Positions 16,523-24,038 of a DNA stretch of 64,000 nt are shown here, piece after piece. Within the stretch, counting starts at the first letter, position 1; the number at the start of each line of letters is the position of its first letter. A program made the translations under genes and the position numbers. The notes under the pieces were generated by a model. It searched no databases, was not told the DNA's origin, and worked only from the letters and a program-made list of their open reading frames with translations. The DNA comes from Helicobacter pylori (GTDB taxonomy: Bacteria > Campylobacterota > Campylobacteria > Campylobacterales > Helicobacteraceae). Location: contig NZ_LT635477.1 in assembly GCF_900120335.1 (NCBI RefSeq), positions 1,364,001 to 1,428,000 on the forward strand, in the 5' to 3' direction.

Positions 16523-16527
16523 TTTTA
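16522..16527 (-). promoter_or_regulatory. -10 element of aapA copy 1
   Basis: On the minus strand TTAGGATAAAATAACG is conserved in both tandem copies, with TAAAAT as the likely -10. A start near 16515 would give a leader of about 60 bases before the toxin ATG. Confidence 0.6.
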
Positions 16528-16634
16528 TCCTAATCTCGCAAAAACGATTTTTATAAAAGCTATAAATCACTGATTTAAAATCATATTAAAAAACTTCACA
16601 AGAAATAAAAACGATTCACCTTAAAGGAAACCCC

Positions 16635-16750
16635 TTAAATAGGGGGAACCTTTGGCTTAATGGGTTTTTTTAACAACGATTTTAACCCTATACTTAAAAA
16701 AAGTATTTTTAAGTATAATACAAGGGCTTTTTACCATGTTTTTTGGACAT
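16635..16750 (-). pseudogene. aapA: AapA-family toxin, copy 2, frameshifted
   Basis: The start codon at 16750 opens MSKKHGKK, very like known AapA N-termini, but the frame stops after 13 codons (16709). In the next frame VLYLKILFLSIGLKSLLKK continues to 16635 and matches the rest of the toxin. Alignment to copy 1 shows five bases missing where copy 1 has TTGGGAAACATTATAC and copy 2 has TTGTATTATAC. The leader stem, the -10 (16813-16818) and the ribosome site region are kept. The deletion removes toxin production but leaves the antisense promoter intact, so this is probably a disarmed duplicate. Confidence 0.75.
16714..16719 (+). promoter_or_regulatory. -10 element of IsoA copy 2
   Basis: TATAAT on the plus strand in AAGTATAATACAAG, at the position matching the copy 1 isoA promoter and right beside the 5-base deletion in the toxin frame. 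Confidence 0.7.
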
Positions 16751-16812
16751 AGTAATCTTTTGAAGGTGATTTACCCCCTAATCTCTAGCAAAAAAACTAG
16801 GGGGTGAGCGTT
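16726..16812 (+). ncRNA. isoA: IsoA-type antisense RNA (copy 2)
   Basis: Ends are estimated from the -10 and from the stem CCCCCTA...TAGGGGG (16774-16804), followed by GTTATTTT. The stem region and the 16 bases after it are nearly identical to copy 1. It would still pair with any aapA copy 2 message. Cross-pairing with copy 1 is possible through the shared stem only. Confidence 0.65.
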
Positions 16813-16924
16813 ATTTTATCCTAACCCTTAAAACAAGCAAAAACAATCAAATGCGATTTAAAGATTAAAAAAGCTTTTTCTACCGCATGGCTTTGGACTA
16901 AAACCATAAATAGTAGGGATTGTG

Positions 16925-17047
16925 ATGCTTAAAACAAACGCTTTAAAAATTCGGTGTAAAAAATACCATAGAATTGCTTTTGAATCTGTATATTGGCAAC
17001 AGGAAAACTTTCAAAAAGAGGGTAATGTTAGTGGAAGAATTAAATAA
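16925..17047 (+). other. Possible small ORF or gene remnant
   Basis: 40 codons starting MLKTNALKIRCKKYHRIA, with a weak AGGGAT upstream. After the TAA the same frame stays open for another 16 codons before a TAG. No family is recognised. It may be a decayed piece of a lost accessory gene. The rest of 16830-17150 shows no other gene. Confidence 0.2.
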
Positions 17048-17149
17048 AAAAACGGCTCTTGTGCTAAAGGATTGTTAAAAGATGAAAAAAGCGATTAGAT
17101 TTTTAAGAAATTTGATTTATTTTGATTTTTGAGTTATAATGCTTCTACA

Positions 17150-17841
17150 TTATAAGGGCTTCAGTAGCCCACTTTTTTGCAAACTACTTAAATCTTCAAA
17201 ATCTTTATTCCCAACGCTCTTAATTAAATCATCTAAAAATAGAGTGATTTTATTAGGCTCAACACCAATCACTAAAATTCTGTCCATTGGAATATTTTCT
17301 GTTTTTCCCACTGAATGGTGTGGTTATTTGTGGGCGCTTGTTCGGTTGGATTTTGAGTAAATTTTCCCAATGATACGCGCGATTTCTAATCGTCCATAGC
17401 AAGTTTAAAGCAATATAGGCTTTAATATAATTGTATAATAAGCAAAGTATCTTTATTTTCGTGATAATAAGCTCTCAAACGATACGCTCTCAAATCTAAT
17501 ATTATCCCCTCTAACTTATAACAAAAAATAAGCCTAACCACTGCCCCTAAAGACATTTTAGATAAGATTAAAGAATGCGTGATTTCTCTTTTCTTTTCTT
17601 TTAATTCTTTGATTAAATCTGTTAAAGCGCTTTCATTAAACACCCATTCGCTCCCCTTAATTTGGGTTAAACAATGATCTAAAGCGTTGCGTAAATAAAT
17701 TTCTAAATTAGAAATTTTAGGCGTGATAGAAGCAATGAGTTTTAAATTTTCTTTGTATTGCTCTAGACTATCATAAGCGGCTAATCTTTCTTTGGATAGA
17801 ATGAGCGTAATATCATTTTTAAAATGTTTTAAATCTTGCAT
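17150..17841 (-). pseudogene. Abi/HEPN-type protein gene, inactivated by two frameshifts
   Basis: The first 139 codons (17841 down to 17422) read MQDLKHFKNDITLILSKERL, then IYLRNALDHCLTQIKG and KKREITHSLILSKMSLG, blocks typical of Abi family proteins. The frame then stops after IIQLY, while another frame continues through NLLWTIRNRAYHWENLLK and RPQITTPFSGK. A second shift at a run of five A (17302-17306) leads to NIPMDRILVIGVEPNKITLF and a stop at 17150. RNRAYH fits the R-x4-H catalytic motif of HEPN RNases. Whole, it would be about 230 residues, normal for the family. Such proteins are linked to abortive infection. As read, it cannot be functional. Confidence 0.75.
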
Positions 17842-17880
17842 AGTATTTTCTTAAAGCCCTTTTGATTAAGAACTCAATAA

Positions 17881-17904
17881 GTTTCACAGAAATCATTTCA
17901 ATTC
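17881..17904 (+). repeat. Possible hotspot repeat copy R4 (at the nusA 3' end)
   Basis: GTTTCACA followed six bases later by ATTTCAATT. Both words and their order match R2/R3, with one base less between them. It overlaps the nusA stop codon on the other strand. The match is weaker than R1-R3 and could be chance. Confidence 0.4.
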
Positions 17905-19085
17905 TTAAACAAAGACTCTAAAGCTTCTACCCCTACTTTTTGCGTTTCTTTTTCGTTTTCATTTTCTGCGTTTTCTTTGACGCTAGGAATGGTTTCAAAC
18001 TCTATGTGATAGCCTGTAAGCATGGACGCTAAGCACACATTCACCCCGCCTTTACCGATAGCCTTAGATTTTTCAATGTCTAACAAGCGCACTTTAGCCT
18101 TTTGCAAATGGTTATTGACAATGAAACGCTCTTGAACGGATTCTTTTTCTTCAGCACTCAATTCTTCTATGGGGATTTTTTTAATTTCAACGCTTAAAAT
18201 TTTGGCTGGAGCGAGCGCTAAAGTGATATAAATTTCAGGCACATTAGAATACTCTATGCAATCAATATTTTCCTTATTCAATTCGTTACTTATTGCATTG
18301 ATGCGCACGCCCTTAACCCCCACAGCCGCGCCTATGGGATCAATCCTAGAGTTATGGGAAAAAAAGCTCACTTTCGCCCTGTTGCCTGGAATTCGAGCGC
18401 AATGAATGATTTCAATTTCTTTATCTTTAATTTCAGGGACTTCTAATTCCAACAAAGCTTCAAGCATTTTAGGGGTGGTGCGGCTCAGCTCTAATAGTAA
18501 GCCCTTTTTCGTGCGTTTGACTTGCGTTAAAACCGCCTTGATGCTATCGCCTATTTTAAAACTCTCGCCCTTAATGCGATGGCGCATGGAAAGAACGCCT
18601 TGGAATTGCTGCTCGATTTCAATAAAAGTGTTTTGATTTTTATCCACTAAAATCACTTGCCCCATTAAAACGCTGTTAAGGCGCTTTTGGAACGCTTCAA
18701 AATGGCTGTCTTCTAACGCCTTTTCTAGCTGGTATTGCAAATCTTTAAAAAGGCGGTTGATCGCTCCTTGCTTCATGCTCTCCAAACTCAAACTATAGGA
18801 CAATTCGTCTTTAATCTTAACGCTTGGATCCATTTCTTTGGCTTTAGACAGGCTGATGTATTTAGAAGGATCGTTAACCAACCTTTCATCATCGTCTTCT
18901 AAAACTTCCACCAACTGGATAAGCTGGAGCTGCTTGTTTTCTTCAACCACCGAGTAACGTGCTAGGGGGTCCAATTCGTTTTGCGCCATTTTTAACAAAC
19001 AGCCTTGAATCACTTTTGAAATCATCTCTTTAGGCAAATTTTTTTCATACGCAATGCATTCTATAAGGTCGCTGATTTTTTCCAT
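17898..19085 (-). CDS. nusA: Transcription termination/antitermination factor NusA
   Basis: 395 residues, close to the usual epsilonproteobacterial length. The N-terminal RNA polymerase-binding region (about 1-130) is followed by an S1 domain (around GDSIKAVLTQVKRTKKG) and two KH domains. KH1 is around DPIGAAVGVKGVRINAI and KH2 around SKAIGKGGVNVCLASMLTGY. The E. coli acidic C-terminal repeats are absent, as expected outside gammaproteobacteria. NusA binds RNA polymerase and nascent RNA and controls pausing and termination. The gene forms the right border of the accessory block. It corresponds to HP1514. Confidence 0.95.
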   Translation of the reverse strand: MEKISDLIECIAYEKNLPKEMISKVIQGCLLKMAQNELDPLARYSVVEENKQLQLIQLVEVLEDDDERLVNDPSKYISLSKAKEMDPSVKIKDELSYSLSLESMKQGAINRLFKDLQYQLEKALEDSHFEAFQKRLNSVLMGQVILVDKNQNTFIEIEQQFQGVLSMRHRIKGESFKIGDSIKAVLTQVKRTKKGLLLELSRTTPKMLEALLELEVPEIKDKEIEIIHCARIPGNRAKVSFFSHNSRIDPIGAAVGVKGVRINAISNELNKENIDCIEYSNVPEIYITLALAPAKILSVEIKKIPIEELSAEEKESVQERFIVNNHLQKAKVRLLDIEKSKAIGKGGVNVCLASMLTGYHIEFETIPSVKENAENENEKETQKVGVEALESLFKN

Positions 19086-19180
19086 TCTTGAGTTCCTTTA
19101 AATTGATGTTCTATCGTTTTTTGTCATTCTCTATTGTGGGGGAGCGGCGCGTTTAAAAGAAATTTTATTATAGCGAATTT

Positions 19181-20341
19181 TTAAGCCTTGTTAAGGATTT
19201 CTTTTAAAACCAGAGCGATTTTTTCCAAATCTTCTCCATTCAAGCTAAAGACTTCAAAACACACAAATGCGCATGAAATTCTTGTAATAACGCCTTTTTG
19301 AAAAAGCTTTAAATAAAGTTTCTCGCAATTTAAAGCACGGGTGTTTTTGGGCTGGACTTTCACGCAAAAGGATTCTAATTCTTTGTTGGGCAAATTCCCT
19401 ATTTTAGAAAAGCTAGAGGCTATGCTCACGTTCAATTCTAAAGGCTTTAAAAGGGCGTAGAGTTTGAGGGCTTTTTGCAATAAGGCGTCTTTGGTTTGGT
19501 TTAATAACGCATGAATGGTGATTTCTTCTTGGTGATTGACCCATGCGTTTAGGCTGTGAAAAAGCAAGGTGAGCGTGATTTTACCCACCCTCAAGGCTCT
19601 ATAAAGGGGATGGTTTTTTAAGGTTTCAACCCATTCTTTTTGCCCCATAATAATGCCGGCTTGCGCGCTGTTAAAGGATTTGTCCGCGCTAAAGCTTAAA
19701 AGCGATGGTTTTAAGGCTAAAATCTCTTCTAAAGCCGTTCTGTCTAACAAATCCACATCCCCTAAATTGTAATAATCTATCAAACCATGCTCTTTAGCCA
19801 GGGCTTGCAAATCTTTAAAAGGCGTGTCTTTTTTAAAAGTGGGGTTGTGGGTTTTAAAGAGCATTTTGCTGTTTTCATTCAAGGCTAAGCGGTAATCCCT
19901 TAAATAAGCGCGATTGGTATTCCCCACTAAATGCAGCCTAGCCCTACTACTCAATAAAATATCTTTAAGGTTAAAATCCCCCCCCACTAATTCGCCATAA
20001 GAAACAATGATTTCTTTTTGTTGCGCTAAAGCGTTAGCGATGAGGAATACCGCACTGGTGTTGTTATTCACAATCAAAACCTCTTCAGTGCCAAAACACG
20101 CCTTAAAAAGCTGTTTTAAGGGGGTTAAGCGGTTCGTTTTTTTAGCGGTGTTGAGATCGCATTCTAAACCAATGGGATGGGTTAAAACTTCTTTTAAATA
20201 AGGTTCAATTTTTTCATAAAATTGCGGGCTAAAAAACGATCGCCCATGAGTTTCATCAAAAACGCTCGCGCTCGCATTGATGATTTTTTGATAAGGGTTT
20301 TTCAAAAGATCCGGGGTTGTTGGGGGCGTTTCTTTAGCCAT
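19181..20341 (-). CDS. selA: SelA-like PLP-dependent protein (L-seryl-tRNA(Sec) selenium transferase homologue)
   Basis: 386 residues, roughly 75 shorter than E. coli SelA; the missing part is the N-terminal tRNA-binding domain. The aminotransferase-fold core remains, with [20 protein letters not shown] carrying the lysine expected to hold [17 protein letters not shown] and [10 protein letters not shown]. pylori lacks the rest of the selenocysteine machinery as far as I know, so the protein probably no longer makes Sec-tRNA, and its real substrate is unknown. It stands alone, about 95 bases upstream of nusA on the same strand. It corresponds to HP1513. Confidence 0.85.
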   Translation of the reverse strand: MAKETPPTTPDLLKNPYQKIINASASVFDETHGRSFFSPQFYEKIEPYLKEVLTHPIGLECDLNTAKKTNRLTPLKQLFKACFGTEEVLIVNNNTSAVFLIANALAQQKEIIVSYGELVGGDFNLKDILLSSRARLHLVGNTNRAYLRDYRLALNENSKMLFKTHNPTFKKDTPFKDLQALAKEHGLIDYYNLGDVDLLDRTALEEILALKPSLLSFSADKSFNSAQAGIIMGQKEWVETLKNHPLYRALRVGKITLTLLFHSLNAWVNHQEEITIHALLNQTKDALLQKALKLYALLKPLELNVSIASSFSKIGNLPNKELESFCVKVQPKNTRALNCEKLYLKLFQKGVITRISCAFVCFEVFSLNGEDLEKIALVLKEILNKA

Positions 20342-20418
20342 AATGAACGCGTTTGGTTCCTTTTTAAAGTTAAAATAAAGCGTTATTTTAATCTAAACCC
20401 GCTAAATTTTTGATAAAA

Positions 20419-20514
20419 CTACTTTTTTAAAATCCTTAAGAGCGTCTTAATGAGTTTGTTGAGCGAGCGGAACTTTTTCCATAGAGTTTGGCGGTTTCTA
20501 TAGGGCTTTTTCAT
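20419..20514 (-). CDS. Candidate small cationic peptide
   Basis: 31 codons starting MKKPYRNRQTLWKKF and ending LIKTLLRILKK. GGAAA lies six bases before this ATG; another ATG at 20526 would add four residues. About 12 of 31 residues are Lys or Arg, spaced among Leu/Ile so that an amphipathic helix is likely. The ORF sits alone in the frpB4-selA gap (20342-20565). I see no clear promoter, so expression could depend on read-through from frpB4. Size and charge recall type I toxins or membrane-active peptides, but no family match is claimed. Confidence 0.4.
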   Translation of the reverse strand: MKKPYRNRQTLWKKFRSLNKLIKTLLRILKK

Positions 20515-20539
20515 GTTTGTTTCCATGTTTAAAATTCAA

Positions 20540-20561
20540 AAAGAAATCCTAAGATTTCTTT
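20540..20561 (-). terminator. Terminator after frpB4
   Basis: AAAGAAATC and GATTTCTTT form a 9-bp stem with a 4-base loop, followed on the minus strand by TTTTGAATTTT. It begins five bases beyond the frpB4 stop. Confidence 0.7.
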
Positions 20562-20565
20562 CATT

Positions 20566-23205
20566 TTAGAACTGATAGGATACCTCAAAACGCGCGTTAA
20601 ATCCAGGAGCCGGGAGCGCCATGCGCTTGCCTTTAGGGATCATATCGCTCGCTGGAGCGTCCGCGCTCGCTTGAAACACAGAAGTTTGATCCACATATTG
20701 CTTGTTTAAAATGTTGTTAAACACGGCTGAAATCCTTAAACCCTGCCATCTTTTAGAAGGCGGAGTCCAGTTGATAAAGACATTATGCACGCCATACCCG
20801 GGTTTATGGATTTTGATCAAGCCGTATTGCGGGTAATAGATAGAATAGCCTTCATAATACATGTTGGTGACAAAGCGCGAGAGCCAAGTGAGAGTAAGCC
20901 CCCACCTGCGAACATCATAATCGGCTTTTAGGATAAACACATTCCCAGTCGTGGCGGCTAAAGCGTAAGTATCGGCTAATAAATGCCCCCTAGCCGTTGG
21001 CCAAGAGCGAGCCACTGAGAAAGTCCCTAAGAAATTCTTATATCTCACGTTCCCTGAAACTTCATAACCATAGATGTTAATGGTTTCGGGCAAATTCCCT
21101 GACATGTTTTTTGCGGTCGCGTTACCCCCACCATTTTTAGAAGTGTCTTGCCCATAGCTGTTGATGAAGTTATTGATGACTTGATAGAACGCTGCCCCGC
21201 GCACATTGAAATACTTGCTGTTGTAATCCACATTGAATTCCACATTTTGACCGATCGATGGGCGTAAATTCCTTTGATAAATCACCGTGGGATCGCGCAT
21301 CAAAACGCCATCGCCAGGCAACGCCCCCTTAGTTACATACGCATAGCTCACTTTCAAGCCAATGCTTTCAATGGGGTTATAAAGCACGGTCGCAGAAGGC
21401 GAAAAGCCAGAAGTTACATGCGTGCGGCCGTTTTTATCTAGCAAGGTGTAAATATCATAACGAGTTCCCGCACCCACGATCACATTGCTTAAAATATTGT
21501 AGTTCGCTTGCATGAACCCACCGATGATATTCCCAATCGCATGCGAATTTTGGGGCATGTTACGATAGAGCGGGTTAGGCGTGTTTAGATTTTGGGGGTA
21601 TTGAGAGCTTTGATCGGTGTAGTAATGGCGGTAAGGCAAGCCCGGCCCATTAGGGTCGTTAGGGTCAATATTGTTTTTATAATAGCCGTTTTTGCCTTTA
21701 TCCAATCCAGAGAAAACGCTCAGGTTTTGATAAATCATGCCGTATTCAAACACGTTCCCATAATCTTCGCTAATGGGGTGGGTGACTTTAAAATTAACGC
21801 CCGAGTTGATTAAGAAAATCCTTCTGGCTAAAGTGCCTTCAGCGTCCGCATTCCCTAAAGTCCAATCGTTCGCGCTAGGGTTTTGAGCGTTAGGGGGGGT
21901 CATGTCGTAATCAGGGTTTTTAGGGACAAGCCCATGATAAACATTCGCGCTTGTAGAAAGCATGGTAGCGTTAAGCTGCCCATACCCTGCTTGCGCCCCT
22001 CCACCAGAATCGCTATCCCCTTGCCAATTAATAGAGTTAGGCGCGCCATAACCTATTTGATAGCCTCCATTAGAAGGCCTGATAGCCCCTTGCGTGCATT
22101 GGCTGATATTATCCGGGTTATTACACCACTCTTTCACTTCAGGAATGTAATCCGGATTAGCCGGCTCGTTAGAATTGTAAGCGAAAGGATTCACCACAGG
22201 GTTATAATCGCCTCCTCTTACCCCTAAAAAGGCAGTGGATTCAACGCGCGGCTGGTTAAAATTAGGGCCGCCTTCATGCTTGTATTTCAAGCTCAAATTG
22301 TGGTTGAAGTTGATCGTATGGGCTAATTCTTTCCCAAAGTCAATCACAAAAGGCGCTGGCTGGCTTCCTGGATCGTTAGCTTTAGATAGTGCTGAAGTGG
22401 TGTTAGGGCGTAAAAGCCTTGTAGAATTGTCTCGTGTGAGGTTGTAGCTCACGCTAATGCTATCGGTTTCATTGATATAGCCATTAATTTTAGCTAAAAC
22501 GCTATTGACTTCACTAGGAGTCCCTACGCTCATGTCGCTATTGCTTGGGTCTTGTAAATCGTAGTTGGGGTGGAAGAGACTCCTAAAAGCGTTATTCCCG
22601 TCTCTGTAGTAAAAAATATTTTGATGGTTGTAATAGGCTAGGATGTCCCAGTTTTTCCCCCGATAGGCTGCAGTGGCGTTCATGCGGTATCCAAAGTTAG
22701 TGTAAAAGGCTGCTTCCGCTTTAGCCCCATAAGTTTGATTCTTTCTTAAAAAGTCGTTAGCGTCAATCGTGGTGAAAGACAATTTACCCGCAACAGCGCC
22801 TGGACCTGCTGAAGCGTTCGCTGCCCCCTTAATCACTTCCACTTCTTTAATCATATTAGGATCAATCACCGTGTTAGCGTCATGGTGGAAAATGTTACCA
22901 TTTTGAGCGACGCCATCTATCGTTACCCTTAAGAGACGGCTCTCAATCCCCCTAACATAGATTTTTTGTGCCATTAAGCCCCCACTAGCCACATTCACAT
23001 CCGCCCGAGTCCTAAAAATATCACGGATTTGGTTGCTTTGGCGTTGTTGGAGCTCTTTTCTGTCAATATACATTTTATTGTTGTATTCAAAAGTCCTTTC
23101 ACCCTTAGTGGTTACCTTACCCAAAGTGTGGGTATTTTCTTGAGCTTGCAAACTGCTAGCGACAATACAAGAGACAAACACGATACGAAATTGATTTCTA
23201 AGCAT
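20566..23205 (-). CDS. frpB4: FrpB4, TonB-dependent nickel (metal) outer membrane receptor
   Basis: 879 residues. A signal peptide ends near SSLQAQE. The plug domain has RQSNQIRDIFRTRADVNV and VRGIESRLLRVTIDGVAQ, and the long remainder is the 22-strand barrel, ending in RFEVSYQF with a C-terminal aromatic. H. pylori FrpB4 (HP1512) is known to import nickel across the outer membrane with TonB/ExbB/ExbD, feeding urease and hydrogenase, and to be repressed by NikR. A palindrome fitting a NikR operator lies upstream. A homologous relic gene follows further upstream on the same strand. A C7 run in the coding strand near 21893-21899 is short and in frame. Confidence 0.93.
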   Translation of the reverse strand: MLRNQFRIVFVSCIVASSLQAQENTHTLGKVTTKGERTFEYNNKMYIDRKELQQRQSNQIRDIFRTRADVNVASGGLMAQKIYVRGIESRLLRVTIDGVAQNGNIFHHDANTVIDPNMIKEVEVIKGAANASAGPGAVAGKLSFTTIDANDFLRKNQTYGAKAEAAFYTNFGYRMNATAAYRGKNWDILAYYNHQNIFYYRDGNNAFRSLFHPNYDLQDPSNSDMSVGTPSEVNSVLAKINGYINETDSISVSYNLTRDNSTRLLRPNTTSALSKANDPGSQPAPFVIDFGKELAHTINFNHNLSLKYKHEGGPNFNQPRVESTAFLGVRGGDYNPVVNPFAYNSNEPANPDYIPEVKEWCNNPDNISQCTQGAIRPSNGGYQIGYGAPNSINWQGDSDSGGGAQAGYGQLNATMLSTSANVYHGLVPKNPDYDMTPPNAQNPSANDWTLGNADAEGTLARRIFLINSGVNFKVTHPISEDYGNVFEYGMIYQNLSVFSGLDKGKNGYYKNNIDPNDPNGPGLPYRHYYTDQSSQYPQNLNTPNPLYRNMPQNSHAIGNIIGGFMQANYNILSNVIVGAGTRYDIYTLLDKNGRTHVTSGFSPSATVLYNPIESIGLKVSYAYVTKGALPGDGVLMRDPTVIYQRNLRPSIGQNVEFNVDYNSKYFNVRGAAFYQVINNFINSYGQDTSKNGGGNATAKNMSGNLPETINIYGYEVSGNVRYKNFLGTFSVARSWPTARGHLLADTYALAATTGNVFILKADYDVRRWGLTLTWLSRFVTNMYYEGYSIYYPQYGLIKIHKPGYGVHNVFINWTPPSKRWQGLRISAVFNNILNKQYVDQTSVFQASADAPASDMIPKGKRMALPAPGFNARFEVSYQF

Positions 23206-23266
23206 TTCTTTTAGCCTTTTTATTTACTTTTTTCTAAAAAATTTAGTCAAGTTTTAAACCTAAGGT

Positions 23267-23294
23267 TATTATTACATTATTCTATTTAATAATA
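23267..23294 (-). promoter_or_regulatory. Putative NikR operator upstream of frpB4
   Basis: TATTATT and AATAATA stand as an imperfect palindrome about 60-90 bases before the frpB4 ATG. The half-sites match the H. pylori NikR consensus (TATWATT-N11-AATWATA), but the spacer here is 14 in the best pairing; a register with N11 has two mismatches. NikR control of this gene is established knowledge, while the exact site is inferred. Confidence 0.5.
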
Positions 23295-23374
23295 CCTTAA
23301 ATTTGTTTTAGGATTAAGAAAATATGAAGAAAAATGTGATTAAAAAAAGTTTTAGCATTTTATTGAGCGGCTGA

Positions 23375-23701
23375 TTACTGAGCGACCGAATCGATCACTA
23401 TGCGTGAAGAAGCGCTGCTGATTCCTCTTAAAAAAGTTTGAGAAGACACATTGATTTCAGCGTTCTGGCGGAAAATATCGCTTGGCTGGTTGCTCTGGCG
23501 CTCTTCTAAATCATGGCGTTTGATGATAATGGTATTCCCCCATTGAAAAGGTCTATAAGCGCGCTTTTTTTTAATGACAAAATGAGGTTCTAAATTTAAA
23601 AATTGCGCGTAACTGGGGAAATATAGCGGCTCTAATAAGGGGTTTATGGGGTGCGCTTTTAAAGTAATAAGGAGGAAAAAGAGGCTAAAGATTGGTTTCA
23701 T
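23375..23701 (-). pseudogene. Truncated FrpB-like receptor (signal peptide and partial plug only)
   Basis: 108 residues. The N-terminus looks like a signal peptide, followed by a plug segment RQSNQPSDIFRQNAEINVSS and ISSASSRIVIDSVAQ that aligns with FrpB4 residues ~55-110. The frame stops right after SVAQ, where FrpB4 continues into NGNIFHHD, and no barrel is present. It overlaps the end of folB by 17 bases and stands directly upstream of frpB4. It is best read as the relic of a duplicated TonB-dependent receptor gene. 26695 has a similar fragment (HP1511), so the decay is old. Confidence 0.7.
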
Positions 23702-24038
23702 AGTAAATTTTCACGCTCGCTCCCACTTGAGAATTGGGAGAAATTTCTAACTTGCTGATTTTCAAAAAAAGCTCAGAGATTTCCTTGTAGCGCGTTTTTA
23801 AAACATGGCTTAAATCTTTCAAGGCGTCTTCAATGAGAAGGTATTGTTTTTCTCGCATGGTGTTTTGAATGATTTCTTGGATTTCCATGTAGTCTAAATA
23901 AGCCTTATTAGGTAATTCCGTGTAGAAAAGATCCACATTCACGCTTATTTTTTGGGGTTTTAAGCGTTCAAACTCTAAAATCCCTAAAATCGTTTCAAAC
24001 ACCAAGTTATGGATATGGACGCCTTGTTTAGTTTTCAT
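23685..24038 (-). CDS. folB: Dihydroneopterin aldolase (FolB)
   Basis: 117 residues, the usual FolB length. Family features are HIHNLVFETILGILEFERLKPQ at the start (the conserved Gly-Ile/Leu-x-Glu-x-E/Q region), VNVDLFY, YLLIEDALKDLS around the catalytic Lys/Glu area, and a C-terminal VGASVKIYYE. The enzyme splits 7,8-dihydroneopterin in folate synthesis. It overlaps the end of plsY by four bases, so it is translated with it. Confidence 0.85.
   Translation of the reverse strand: MKTKQGVHIHNLVFETILGILEFERLKPQKISVNVDLFYTELPNKAYLDYMEIQEIIQNTMREKQYLLIEDALKDLSHVLKTRYKEISELFLKISKLEISPNSQVGASVKIYYETNL

Noticed and set aside
16830-17149. Third toxin-antitoxin copy
   Set aside because: TATAAT at 17134 and a small ORF at 16925 were considered, but neither the CCCCCTA stem nor an AapA-like peptide is present.
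17139-17360. Plus-strand ORF of 73 codons
   Set aside because: It is antisense to the third part of the Abi-family pseudogene, whose minus-strand reading is family-like.
21893-21899. Run of seven G (C in the coding strand) inside frpB4
   Set aside because: Too short for the strong slippage seen with 10 or more, and the gene is in frame. Similar G7 runs occur in ubiX (61244) and pit (44100).
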